Part shown: piece after piece, positions 45,932 to 54,983 of the stretch
Layout: each line of letters begins with the position of its first letter
How positions within the stretch are numbered: the stretch's first letter is position 1
DNA from: an uncultured Flavobacteriaceae bacterium
Lineage (GTDB): Bacteria; Bacteroidota; Bacteroidia; Flavobacteriales; Flavobacteriaceae
Assembly (NCBI GenBank): GCA_947495135.1
Contig: CANLXN010000001.1
Location: 558,001 to 622,000, forward strand
DNA length: 64,000 bases
Reading direction: 5' to 3'
The notes under the pieces: generated by a model
Told to the model about the DNA's origin: nothing
Database searches by the model: none
The model's input: the letters and a program-made list of their open reading frames with translations, nothing else
Translations under genes and position numbers: made by a program

Positions 45932-46948
45932 CTAACTATTCACTTCTTTTATCATGAACTGGTAAAAGCTGATGGTAAGAAAGAATAACACACTAATAAC
46001 AAACGAAAAACTAAGGATTAGAATAATTATTGGAAGACTTAGTAGCAGATATGAAAGAGGTAAAATGACTCCGCAAATAATTAGAGATAGAAACACTAGG
46101 TATAGATACCTCAAAAGGACTGGCATCTTTTTGTCTGTTTGATCTTGGTAATGCAGGAGTCTTGGCATCACTTCATTACTCATATGTTCACCAAGTTTGG
46201 CGAGGAATACTTCATTGAACGTAGAATCGTCGAAAAGTTGACTATCTATGGAGAGTGCTAAGGCAATAATTTTTTCCTGATGCCTTTCAAAAACGGCCTC
46301 GTATTTTAAGTTCTCTTTGTAATGACCATACTTATAACCAAAAAAATACCATAGACCCGACCCGCACTTGTGTTCAATCCACTTGCTCACTATTTCCTTG
46401 TTGTACATTTTTGGAAAGCTAATGGTATCGGGCAGGTGTTTTTGTTTTAGGTTGAGAAGCATGAGCGATTTAAGCTCCAGATATAAGTTTTCGGTATCTT
46501 GAAAGGGATGGTTTTCTTGCAAGAATTCAATTGCCAGTTTAGACCTTCCTTTGTAGAATTCTTTTACATCAAAGAAGTTGAGGCCTGCAAATTCTTCGTC
46601 TATGTATTCTGTCAATCCAGGCATCCACATTTTGGAGTTCATCAATAAATCGATGATTCTTCTAAAATCGTGCATTTTTTTGGTTACACTACTCAGTGTA
46701 TCGATTGCAGTTGCTCTGCTCTTTTTCATATTAGCCGCAGTAAACGCGAGATACATAACGATAATACCCGCCAAAAAACCACTTATCGATAAGAAAACAG
46801 GTAGAATTTCTTCTAGTTTTAAGATAAAATCTGGACTCTTAACTACTCGCTGTTTCAATAAGAATGCTACACCAATAAAAAGAAGTCCGCTAATTACTAA
46901 CGGAATTATGGCATAAACATCTTTGAATAGAGATTTGTTCTCCTTCAT
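45932..46948 (-). CDS. Membrane protein of unknown function, two helix pairs
   Basis: A 338-residue inner-membrane protein: helices at about 15-32 and 50-70, a large soluble region (about 75-280) rich in charged and aromatic residues (WMPGLTEYIDEEFAGLNFFDVKEF), and two C-terminal helices (LVFLSLIICGVILPLSYLLL and IIILILSFSFVISVLFFL). No family is recognised. The ATG at 46948 is preferred to 46999 because the first 17 residues (MCLKKYLKQLLRRPVSI) add nothing typical. It is alone between uvrA and ggt. Confidence 0.75.
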   Translation of the reverse strand: MKENKSLFKDVYAIIPLVISGLLFIGVAFLLKQRVVKSPDFILKLEEILPVFLSISGFLAGIIVMYLAFTAANMKKSRATAIDTLSSVTKKMHDFRRIIDLLMNSKMWMPGLTEYIDEEFAGLNFFDVKEFYKGRSKLAIEFLQENHPFQDTENLYLELKSLMLLNLKQKHLPDTISFPKMYNKEIVSKWIEHKCGSGLWYFFGYKYGHYKENLKYEAVFERHQEKIIALALSIDSQLFDDSTFNEVFLAKLGEHMSNEVMPRLLHYQDQTDKKMPVLLRYLYLVFLSLIICGVILPLSYLLLSLPIIILILSFSFVISVLFFLTISFYQFMIKEVNS

Positions 46949-47162
46949 AATTGAAACTGGTCTCCTCAAAAGTTGCTTTAGATATTTTTTCAGGCACAAA
47001 AGAGTTGAAATTTTGCGTCTGGTAATGGCAATGTGAGGTGAATGACTTAATTAGTTGAATTATCAAAAATAGGGGAATTACCGAGATATTGTAGTAAATT
47101 CCTTACAATTCGATGTTTTGTAAGGTTTTTCCGATGAAGAACTATTTAATCCTCAGTTCCTT

Positions 47163-48878
47163 TTAAAATCCGATCGCAGTATCGTCACCACGTTTGTCTG
47201 CACCGCCTTCTAAAGTTCCATCGGGGAGTACTAAAATGGCATCAACTTTTCCAATAACTGGAGCATTTTCTTCATCTGTATTATATCCAATACCTCTTAG
47301 TTGCTCTAGTACTTCTGAATCGAACGAGTCTGGTTCGAACATCACCACATCTGGCAACCATTGATGGTGAAAGCGTGGGGCGTTCACTGCCGACTGCATT
47401 GGCATATCAAATTCGTATACATTTAGTATAGTTTGAAGTACTGAAGTAATGATGGTCGAACCTCCAGGTGTACCAACGCTCATCCATAATTTCCCGTCTT
47501 TTTCGACCAGGGTGGGAGTCATAGAGCTTAACATTCGTTTTTGAGGGGCTATTGCATTTGCTTCTCCACCAATAAGGCCAAACATATTTGGTTCTCCTGG
47601 CTTAGCGCTGAAATCGTCCATTTCATTATTCAGAAAGAAACCGAGCTCTTTGCTATATAACTTCGAACCGAAGTAGGCATTGAGGGTGGTTGTCACGGCA
47701 ATTGCGTTACCGTCTTGATCAATAATAGAGTAGTGTGTTGTCTCTGTGCTTTCATAACCTGGAACAGCTCCATGTGATATATCCGACGATAAAGTGGCTT
47801 TATCGAAACTAAAATTAGACATCCTACCTTTTAAATAGCCATTAGATATAAGAGAGTCTGCCGGAATGTCGACAAAATCGGGGTCGCCTAGAAAATGACT
47901 TCTGTCTGCGTATGCGCGTCGTTCCGCTTCTGTAATTACTTGTATAGCCTTAAGACTATTGTGACCGTATTCTTTTAAATTAAAGGGTTCGATAGATTTC
48001 ATGATTTGGGCCAGACATATTCCTCCACTCGAAGGTGGTGACATGGAGATCACCTTTAAATCTTTATATTCAAAAACGATCGGTTCGCGCAGCTCGGCTT
48101 CATATGCGTTTAGATCTTCCATAGTAAAGATGCCTCCTTTCGACTGCATAAAATCTACCAATTTTTTTGCCGTTTCACCATCGTAAAATTCGGACCGGCC
48201 ATTTTCAGAAATTCTAGTGAGGGTATTGGCCAAAGCTTCATTTTTAAATACATCTCCTGCTTTATATTCTTGCGTAAAAATGGAAGTTTCTCCATTTACT
48301 TCTTTAAAAACAGGAATGAAGTGCTTCCAGCGCTCTGCTTGCATTTCCGTAATTACAAAACCGTTCCTGGCCAGGTTAATTACGGGGTCTAATATTTCTT
48401 CCATAGGCAATGAACCTAGCTTCTGATGAACTGCAAAAACTCCCGCAATGGTTCCGGGAACACCTACTGCCATACCTCCAACTTTGCTCTTGTCTTGAAT
48501 AAAATTTCCTTCCTCGTCCAAAAACATGTCTCGGGTAGACGCCATCGGTGCTTTTTCTCTATAATCAAAAGCTCCCAATTCTCCATGTTTAGTGCGATAA
48601 ACCATAAATCCTCCGCCTCCTAAATTTCCAGCTACAGGAAAAGTAACCGCTAACGCCAACTCTGTTGCAACCATTGCATCGAATGCATTACCTCCTTTTT
48701 TCAGGATCTCAATGCCAATCTGAGAGGCTTCCTCTCTTGCCGAAACTACCATGGCGTTTTCTGCAATTAGTCCAACTTCTGGAACTACTTTTTCAACTAC
48801 AGTAGTATCATTTAATGGCTTCTCATTTTTACAGGATAGAACAAATAAGACTATTAAGGGAAGTAGTTTCCATTTCAT
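47163..48878 (-). CDS. ggt: Gamma-glutamyltransferase, lipoprotein-type
   Basis: A 571-residue self-processing enzyme. Lipoprotein signal LIVLFVLSCKN; substrate-binding GNLGGGGFMVYR with the Arg typical for gamma-glutamyl binding in FDYREKAP; autocleavage before Thr380 (ESTE/TTHYSIIDQDGNAIAVTTT), and the late GGSTIITSVLQ. It removes gamma-glutamyl groups from glutathione or other peptides in the periplasm or at the outer membrane. Its ATG overlaps the stop of the AcpH-like gene (ATGA), so the two are coupled. Confidence 0.96.
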   Translation of the reverse strand: MKWKLLPLIVLFVLSCKNEKPLNDTTVVEKVVPEVGLIAENAMVVSAREEASQIGIEILKKGGNAFDAMVATELALAVTFPVAGNLGGGGFMVYRTKHGELGAFDYREKAPMASTRDMFLDEEGNFIQDKSKVGGMAVGVPGTIAGVFAVHQKLGSLPMEEILDPVINLARNGFVITEMQAERWKHFIPVFKEVNGETSIFTQEYKAGDVFKNEALANTLTRISENGRSEFYDGETAKKLVDFMQSKGGIFTMEDLNAYEAELREPIVFEYKDLKVISMSPPSSGGICLAQIMKSIEPFNLKEYGHNSLKAIQVITEAERRAYADRSHFLGDPDFVDIPADSLISNGYLKGRMSNFSFDKATLSSDISHGAVPGYESTETTHYSIIDQDGNAIAVTTTLNAYFGSKLYSKELGFFLNNEMDDFSAKPGEPNMFGLIGGEANAIAPQKRMLSSMTPTLVEKDGKLWMSVGTPGGSTIITSVLQTILNVYEFDMPMQSAVNAPRFHHQWLPDVVMFEPDSFDSEVLEQLRGIGYNTDEENAPVIGKVDAILVLPDGTLEGGADKRGDDTAIGF

Positions 48879-49459
48879 AATTCTGAAAGTTTATTTTTTG
48901 AATAAGTTATTAATTCGTCGAAGAAGGAGGTGAATTCATTTTCAAATTCGGTGTAAAATTCTTCCAGTTCTAAAACCGCAAAGTTCATGTTAGAGACTCC
49001 TTTGGTTCTCACATTCATCTGATTTAGTATCTTACTAATTCCCGGTATGGTGGCATAACTTAATAACCAGTTATCACTAATCATATATGGCATCATGCGT
49101 TGTATTCTAGTTGGAAGAACCTCATAATTACTTCTAAGCATATTGTAAAAATTCTGCACATATAGATCTAAGGGAACATCGTGGTAATTTGCCCAGTTTT
49201 TCGCTAAAAAATGATCGTATAAAATATCTACGATCACACCGCTATAGTGACTGTAATTGGCGTGTAGTCTTTTCGTGCTCTGCCGTACCGTAGGATGATT
49301 ATCTGTGTAAGAATCGATATTTCGATGAAGTAGGATTCCTTTTTGAATAGATGGAGGATATTTGAGGTATTGTTTGCCTTTAATTCCGTCTGCGATAAAA
49401 TTGCCAATTATGACACCTTCATCAACACCAGATAAATAGATATGTGCGAGGAAATTCAT
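48875..49459 (-). CDS. Acyl-carrier-protein phosphodiesterase-like (AcpH, DUF479)
   Basis: A 194-residue cytoplasmic protein starting MNFLAHIYLSGVDEGVIIGNFIADGIKG, the typical AcpH opening, with the metal-site HRNIDSYTDNHP and DILYDHFLAKNW. AcpH removes the phosphopantetheine arm from ACP. The ATG at 49459 begins the conserved sequence; an ATG three codons upstream (49468) is an alternative. The last four bases overlap ggt, an unusual partner. Confidence 0.88.
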   Translation of the reverse strand: MNFLAHIYLSGVDEGVIIGNFIADGIKGKQYLKYPPSIQKGILLHRNIDSYTDNHPTVRQSTKRLHANYSHYSGVIVDILYDHFLAKNWANYHDVPLDLYVQNFYNMLRSNYEVLPTRIQRMMPYMISDNWLLSYATIPGISKILNQMNVRTKGVSNMNFAVLELEEFYTEFENEFTSFFDELITYSKNKLSEL

Positions 49460-49747
49460 TTGGTACAATTTACAAAAAGGAGCGGAAGTATGAAGCGATG
49501 TGTCAATTTATTTAAACTGTTCGAGCATGCCGCTACTCTTTGTTATTTGGAGAACGAGAGAAGCATTAGTTTGAATTAAATTCTATTACTGTATTATTTT
49601 ATACAAGTCACAAACCACAAATACGCGGCGTGTGCTTTTTTTAATGTTTTAAGGCTAAATTAGTTGAAAATGAGAAGGTTAAATTAATTGTAGATTCACT
49701 GTAAACTCATGTGTTTAGAACCTTTAATCATTCTCACATCTAATAAG
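49460..49747. other. Intergenic region between divergent acpH-like and glmM genes
   Basis: About 290 bp without a convincing gene. It holds the glmM promoter at its right end (-33-like TTTA at 49723-49726) and presumably the acpH/ggt promoter at its left end. No repeat or RNA gene is recognised. Confidence 0.5.
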
Positions 49748-49755
49748 TATCTTTG
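49723..49755 (+). promoter_or_regulatory. glmM promoter
   Basis: TATCTTTG (49748-49755) matches TAnnTTTG exactly; TTTA (49723-49726) lies 21 bases upstream as a one-mismatch -33 box. The ATG is 15 bases downstream of the -7 box. Confidence 0.6.
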
Positions 49756-49769
49756 CAAAAAATCGAACA

Positions 49770-51158
49770 ATGACATTAATTAAATCCATTTCAGGAATTC
49801 GTGGTACCATTGGAGGTAACCAAGGAGATAATTTAACGCCAATAGATGCTGTAAAATATGCAGCGGCATATGGAAGTTGGGTAAAACAACAACGCGACAA
49901 AGATAATTACCGAGTAGTGGTAGGACGTGATGCCAGAATTTCTGGAAGCATGATGCAGCAGTTGGTAATGAATACGCTTATTGGAATGGGGATTGATGTG
50001 GTGGATCTTGACTTGTCAACAACACCAACAGTCGAAGTTGCGGTTGTTTTAGAGCATGCAGACGGAGGGATTATTCTCACTGCAAGTCATAATCCTAAAC
50101 AATGGAATGCTCTCAAATTATTAAATCACGAAGGAGAATTTTTGAACGCCGCTGCAGGGCAAGAGATATTGGACATAGCAGATGCGGAGAATGTAAGTTT
50201 TGCCGAGGTAGATGATCTGGGAACCATTCTGCGGAACGATGCATATATCGATCTTCACATAGATGAGATCTTGGAATTGGAACTTGTGAATGTTAATGCC
50301 GTAAAAGCTGCAGGATTTAAGGTAGTAGTAGACGGTGTAAATTCTACTGGTGGAATTGCCGTACCACTACTTTTAGAAGCAATGGGAGTGCATCCTGTAA
50401 AGTTGTTTTGCACGCCAAACGGCGAATTTCCGCATAACCCTGAACCTTTAAAAGAGCATCTAACAGACTTGATGGAAGCTGTTGTAAAGGAGAATGCCGA
50501 CTTCGGATTAGTTGTAGATCCAGATGTTGACCGTCTTGCCTTTGTGGATGAAAATGGAGAAATGTTTGGAGAAGAATACACATTAGTTGCTGTTGCAGAT
50601 TACGTTTTACGACATACACCTGGAAATACGGTGTCTAATATGTCTTCATCGCGAGCCTTGAGAGATATTACCGAAAAACATGAAGGAAACTATACAGCCA
50701 GTGCAGTAGGAGAGGTGAATGTGGTGACCGAAATGAAAGCGACCAAAGCAGTTATTGGTGGAGAAGGAAATGGAGGTATTATTTATCCTGAGTTACATTA
50801 TGGAAGAGATAGTCTCGTAGGGATCGCATTATTTTTGAGCCATTTAGCAGAAGAAAAAATTGCAGTGAGTAAATTGCGAGCTACTTACACTTCTTATTTT
50901 ATGAGTAAAAAGAAGATACAGTTAACTCCAGGCTTGGATGTCGATGGTATTTTAAAAGCAATGACAGAGAAATACAATAATGAAGAAATTAACACCATCG
51001 ATGGTGTCAAAATCGATTTTGCCGAGAATTGGGTTCATTTAAGAAAGTCTAATACCGAACCAATTATTCGAATTTATACTGAAGCCAAATCACAGAAAAT
51101 AGCAGATGAATTAGCAGATCGTTTTATTGCGGAAATTAAGAGCATCGCAAATCTATAA
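49770..51158 (+). CDS. glmM: Phosphoglucosamine mutase
   Basis: A 462-residue alpha-phosphohexomutase. Phosphoserine loop ILTASHNPKQWNALKL (about 108-123), metal loop LVVDPDVDRLAFVDENG (about 248-264), sugar-binding GGEGNGGIIYPELHYGRDS (about 328) and phosphate-binding RKSNTEPIIRIYTEA near the end. It converts glucosamine 6-phosphate to the 1-phosphate for UDP-GlcNAc, peptidoglycan and LPS. The VDPDVDR loop lacks the more common D-G-D-A-D order but keeps three Asp. A phosphomannomutase activity is the alternative. Confidence 0.88.
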   Translation: MTLIKSISGIRGTIGGNQGDNLTPIDAVKYAAAYGSWVKQQRDKDNYRVVVGRDARISGSMMQQLVMNTLIGMGIDVVDLDLSTTPTVEVAVVLEHADGGIILTASHNPKQWNALKLLNHEGEFLNAAAGQEILDIADAENVSFAEVDDLGTILRNDAYIDLHIDEILELELVNVNAVKAAGFKVVVDGVNSTGGIAVPLLLEAMGVHPVKLFCTPNGEFPHNPEPLKEHLTDLMEAVVKENADFGLVVDPDVDRLAFVDENGEMFGEEYTLVAVADYVLRHTPGNTVSNMSSSRALRDITEKHEGNYTASAVGEVNVVTEMKATKAVIGGEGNGGIIYPELHYGRDSLVGIALFLSHLAEEKIAVSKLRATYTSYFMSKKKIQLTPGLDVDGILKAMTEKYNNEEINTIDGVKIDFAENWVHLRKSNTEPIIRIYTEAKSQKIADELADRFIAEIKSIANL

Positions 51159-51164
51159 TTTTCT

Positions 51165-51172
51165 TACTTTTG
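51165..51172 (+). promoter_or_regulatory. -7 box of the aminotransferase gene
   Basis: TACTTTTG matches TAnnTTTG exactly, 23 bases before the ATG of the class V aminotransferase. Its -33 region falls within the end of glmM and shows no clear match. Confidence 0.5.
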
Positions 51173-51194
51173 CGTAGACCTAAAAACGCTCGCA

Positions 51195-52688
51195 ATGCTA
51201 ATAAACTCTATAGATAAGGTAGGCTATTTGGAAGCTTACTTTGAAGAATTTCGTAAGAATATCCTTGGTATAGACCAGACTTTTCAATCTCCTTTTGGTG
51301 AGAAAAAAATGGTGTATACAGACTGGACTGCAAGTGGAAGATTGTACGCGCCAATCGAAGATAAATTGCGAAATCAGTTTGGTCCGTTCGTGGCGAACAC
51401 CCATACCGAAACTACTGCAAGTGGCACTGCCATGACTTTAGCATATCACAAGGCGAGAACCATTATCAAGAAACATGTAAATGCAAGTTCAGACGATGTG
51501 CTTATAACTACGGGATCTGGGATGACTGGAGCAGTTAATAAATTCCAACGCATTTTAGGTTTAAAAGTTCCAGAACAACTAAAAGATTTTATCGAAATTA
51601 AAGAGGAAGATAGACCTGTCGTTTTTGTTTCTCACATGGAACATCATAGTAATCAGACTTCATGGTTGGAGACCATTGCTAAGGTAGTAGTGGTGCCCTG
51701 TAACACCGAAGGACTGTTTTGTCTAGATAATTTTCAAAAGATATTAGAAGAATATAAAGATTCCACCGCGCTCAAAATTGCAAGTATTACAAGTTGCTCA
51801 AATGTAACTGGAATTAAAACGCCTTATTATGAAGTAGCAAAGTTAATGCACCAAAACGACGGTCTTTGCTTTGTCGATTTTGCTTGTTCTGCTCCTTATA
51901 TCGATATAGATATGCATCCACAAGATCCTGAAGCGTATTTGGACGCTGTTTTTCTGTCTCCACATAAGTTTTTAGGAGGCCCCGGTACGAGCGGTGTTCT
52001 TGTTTTTAATAAAAAATTGTATAGAAATTTAGTTCCGGATTGTCCTGGAGGAGGAACGGTGAATTGGACTACACCTTGGGGAACACATAGTTATATTGAC
52101 GATATTGAGGAACGTGAAGATGGTGGGACACCAGGATTTTTGCAAGTTATTAGAACTTCATTAGCCATGGTTTTAAAGGATAAGATGGGAGTTCAAAATA
52201 TCTTGGCACGAGAAAAAGAACTGTTAGACTATTTTTTTGAAAGAATTTCTTCTGAAAGTGGAATATCTATTTTGGCGGCAGAGCATAAAAATCGTCTAGG
52301 TGTTCTTTCCCTGAATATCGGAGAATTACATTTCGATTTAGCGGTTAAAATACTGAATGACCGATTCGGAATCCAGTCCCGAGGCGGCTGCAGTTGCGCT
52401 GGAACTTATGGACATTATTTACTAGAAATTGATCAGATTAATTCGGATCATATTATTAATGAAGTCAAAGCTGGGCAGTGCTTATTGAAGCCAGGATGGG
52501 TTCGTGTTTCAATACATCCAACCACTACGAATGCGGAAATGGAATTTGTATGCGATAGTTTAATAAGTCTCGCCAATAACTGGAAAGAATGGTCGGCAGA
52601 ATATGTTCATGAGAACGGCAAGTTCAGACATAAAACGGAGCATGTGGATGCATCGAAAGAACTGTCGAAGGATTGGTTTAACCTGTAG
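51195..52688 (+). CDS. Class V aminotransferase / cysteine-desulfurase-like PLP enzyme
   Basis: A 497-residue PLP enzyme of the class V fold. PLP-binding TGSGMTGAVNKFQ, HMEHHSNQTSW, the Asp228 pair in CFVDFACSAP, and Schiff-base Lys258 in FLSPHKFLGGPG are all present. A Cys-rich active-site loop SRGGCSCAGTYGH (Cys399, Cys401) resembles the sulfur-accepting Cys of cysteine desulfurases, so sulfur transfer or a selenocysteine-lyase-like reaction is possible; the exact reaction is unknown. It is longer than SufS/IscS by about 90 residues. Cytoplasmic. Confidence 0.88.
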   Translation: MLINSIDKVGYLEAYFEEFRKNILGIDQTFQSPFGEKKMVYTDWTASGRLYAPIEDKLRNQFGPFVANTHTETTASGTAMTLAYHKARTIIKKHVNASSDDVLITTGSGMTGAVNKFQRILGLKVPEQLKDFIEIKEEDRPVVFVSHMEHHSNQTSWLETIAKVVVVPCNTEGLFCLDNFQKILEEYKDSTALKIASITSCSNVTGIKTPYYEVAKLMHQNDGLCFVDFACSAPYIDIDMHPQDPEAYLDAVFLSPHKFLGGPGTSGVLVFNKKLYRNLVPDCPGGGTVNWTTPWGTHSYIDDIEEREDGGTPGFLQVIRTSLAMVLKDKMGVQNILAREKELLDYFFERISSESGISILAAEHKNRLGVLSLNIGELHFDLAVKILNDRFGIQSRGGCSCAGTYGHYLLEIDQINSDHIINEVKAGQCLLKPGWVRVSIHPTTTNAEMEFVCDSLISLANNWKEWSAEYVHENGKFRHKTEHVDASKELSKDWFNL

Positions 52689-52696
52689 TACTAACT

Positions 52697-53587
52697 TTAT
52701 TGGAATTCTGGTGGTACAATATCTTTGTGTTTCCAGCGCTTATGTGTCCATAGGTAGTAGGCAGGGTCTTCTTTTATCTGATCTTCTACATACTTGATGA
52801 AAAGATCTGAAATCTCATAATCTTTGTATTCGTTCGGATGCAGGGTGATCGTTTTAAATGTAGTTTCGTAAAAGCCGCGCTTTATTCTTTTTACCGAAAA
52901 GAAAACCACAGCCATATCTAGTTTTTTTGCTAACATTTCAGCTCCAGTGATGATAGGAACCTTGATCCCCATAAATTCATTCCAGTGAAAAGCTTTCCAA
53001 GGCTTTGGAGACTGATCTGCAACAAACCCATTAATCGTCAATTCACCTCTTTTCTTAGCAGCACCGAGCTTAAAAACAGTTTCTTTAGTAGTAATTAATT
53101 GGGTATCGTACTTGGCTCTAATTCTTTTAATTAAGGCATCAAAATATTTATTCTCTAAGCGCTTGTAGACAGCATAACCTTTGTGGTTTACATATTTCTG
53201 TAAAATAAATATCCACTCCCAACTTCCGTAGTGCGCGCACATTAGAACAATGCTTTTGTTTTGCTTTTCTATTTTATGAATCTCTTCAACATTGGTAAAC
53301 ACATATCTCTTTTTGAGTTCTTTTTCAGATATTGATAGCGATTTAATCGATTCCACCATCATATCGCAGAGGTGGTGATAGAACTTTTTGGTAATGTCTT
53401 TAATTTCTTGTTCAGATTTTTCAGGAAATACCAAGTTTAAATTACTCTTTACTACTTTTTTACGATAGCCTATAATTCGGAAGACCAGCACATAGATTAC
53501 ATCAGATGTAAAATAGAGCAATGGCATTGGTAGTATTGAAATAAACCAAATAATAGGGTAGACTAAAATATAAACTAAGAGTTGCAT
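52697..53587 (-). CDS. Lysophospholipid / lipid A-type acyltransferase (LpxL/HtrB-like)
   Basis: A 296-residue inner-membrane acyltransferase. One N-terminal membrane helix (PIIWFISILPMPLLYFTSDVIYVL), the catalytic HxxxxE motif in MCAHYGSWEWIF, and the downstream GFVADQSPKPWKAFHWNEFMG that is typical for the LpxL/LpxM group. It transfers a secondary acyl chain to lipid A or a related lipid, matching the LPS genes elsewhere in the window. Convergent with the aminotransferase gene. Confidence 0.9.
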   Translation of the reverse strand: MQLLVYILVYPIIWFISILPMPLLYFTSDVIYVLVFRIIGYRKKVVKSNLNLVFPEKSEQEIKDITKKFYHHLCDMMVESIKSLSISEKELKKRYVFTNVEEIHKIEKQNKSIVLMCAHYGSWEWIFILQKYVNHKGYAVYKRLENKYFDALIKRIRAKYDTQLITTKETVFKLGAAKKRGELTINGFVADQSPKPWKAFHWNEFMGIKVPIITGAEMLAKKLDMAVVFFSVKRIKRGFYETTFKTITLHPNEYKDYEISDLFIKYVEDQIKEDPAYYLWTHKRWKHKDIVPPEFQ

Positions 53588-53654
53588 AGCGAAAGTTAGC
53601 GCAAAACTAACTAAATTTATTCCAATATAATTTCCAAAAACAGAAAATTACCAC

Positions 53655-54287
53655 ATGCAAAACCTTCATATCGCTACGATCGTTATTATAGCGGCAAATA
53701 CACTCATTTCCATGATTGCATTTAAGGATTTTTCGTTCTTCGAAAAATACAAATTCAATATCGCAGGGATCCGCAGAGGTGAGCAAATAAGAATGTTTAC
53801 CTCGGGATTTTTACACGCAGACTATCCCCACTTGATTTTTAATATGGTTACCCTATACTTTTTTGCAGATACGGTGGTCTTAAGGTTGGGAATGGGTAAG
53901 TTCTTCATTATTTATGCTTTGAGTCTTATCGCTGGAAATCTTTTATCATTTTATTTTCATAAAGATGAATACCACTATAGTGCAGTGGGAGCGAGTGGTG
54001 CTGTGATGGGGATTTTATATTCGGCAATTTTATTTGAGCCTATGCAAACAATTTACTTTATGCCGGCATTTGTATTCGGAATACTGTACCTTTTATACAC
54101 TATTTACGGGATGAAGAATAGGACCGGAAATATTGGTCATGACGCCCATTTTGGGGGTGCAATTGCCGGTTACGCACTAACTTTAATATTTGCTCCAGGC
54201 CTTTTCGACACAAGTCTGTTGGTGGTAATTAGCATGGCAGTACCAATCTTGGTATTATTTGTGCTTTACAAAACAGGAAAACTATAA
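53655..54287 (+). CDS. Rhomboid family intramembrane serine protease
   Basis: A 210-residue protein with six predicted membrane helices. The catalytic dyad is visible as Ser114 in VGASGAVMG and His165 in GHDAHFGGAIAG; Asn63 in HLIFNMVTLYFF serves the oxyanion hole. It cleaves membrane protein substrates within or next to the inner membrane; none is known. The SIMPL-domain gene follows 12 bp downstream in the same direction. Confidence 0.93.
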   Translation: MQNLHIATIVIIAANTLISMIAFKDFSFFEKYKFNIAGIRRGEQIRMFTSGFLHADYPHLIFNMVTLYFFADTVVLRLGMGKFFIIYALSLIAGNLLSFYFHKDEYHYSAVGASGAVMGILYSAILFEPMQTIYFMPAFVFGILYLLYTIYGMKNRTGNIGHDAHFGGAIAGYALTLIFAPGLFDTSLLVVISMAVPILVLFVLYKTGKL

Positions 54288-54299
54288 AATTTAGAAAAA

Positions 54300-54983
54300 A
54301 TGAAAAATATAACCGTAATACTATTACTATTAATTTCAAGCATAATGACCGCACAAACTCAACCTAAACCTTCTGTAGATGTAACAGGTGTTGGAACTGT
54401 TTCCATAGTCCCTGACGAAGTAACTATCAATGTTCGCGTAGAGCATACCGGAAATAACGCAATTGAGGTTAAAAAATTGACAGACAACAGTATTAGTGAG
54501 GTACTTCAGTTTGTAAAACGTGCTGGAGTTGATGACAAGTATGTAAAAACTGAATACGTGAGGCTTAGCAAGAATTACGAATACAATACAAAGACCTATA
54601 ATTTTGTGGCTAACCAGGCGATCACAATTAAGTTGGTGGATTTAAGTAAATACGAGTCGGTGGTGAATGGTCTTTTAGATACAGGAATTAATCGAATTGA
54701 TGGAGTAAGTTTTTCTTCTTCCGAAATGGAAACACTACAATCTCAGGCTAGAAAAAAGGCTATAGCGAATGCAAAGATGAAGGCGCAAGAATACACCTCA
54801 GTGCTTAATCAAAATATTGGTAAAGCCATTCATATTAGCGAATTTAGAAACGTGAGCAATCCACAACCAATGCTGAGAAGTGCCATGATGTCTATGGATT
54901 CGGAAGCAAGCGGTAAAACTCTTGCTCCTGGTGAAATGCAAATTAAAGTAAAGGTGAATGTTAGTTTCGAGCTAATCGATTAG
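54300..54983 (+). CDS. SIMPL domain (DUF541) protein, exported
   Basis: A 227-residue protein with a signal peptide (MKNITVILLLLISSIMTAQT) and one SIMPL/DUF541 domain (VDVTGVGTVSIVPDEVTINVRVEHTG ... ISEVLQFVKRAGVDDKYVKTEYVRL). Relatives (BP26 of Brucella, YggE) form periplasmic channel-like oligomers and are linked to stress. Cotranscribed with the rhomboid gene. Its stop overlaps the stop of the convergent TlpA-like gene by 4 bp. Confidence 0.9.
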   Translation: MKNITVILLLLISSIMTAQTQPKPSVDVTGVGTVSIVPDEVTINVRVEHTGNNAIEVKKLTDNSISEVLQFVKRAGVDDKYVKTEYVRLSKNYEYNTKTYNFVANQAITIKLVDLSKYESVVNGLLDTGINRIDGVSFSSSEMETLQSQARKKAIANAKMKAQEYTSVLNQNIGKAIHISEFRNVSNPQPMLRSAMMSMDSEASGKTLAPGEMQIKVKVNVSFELID

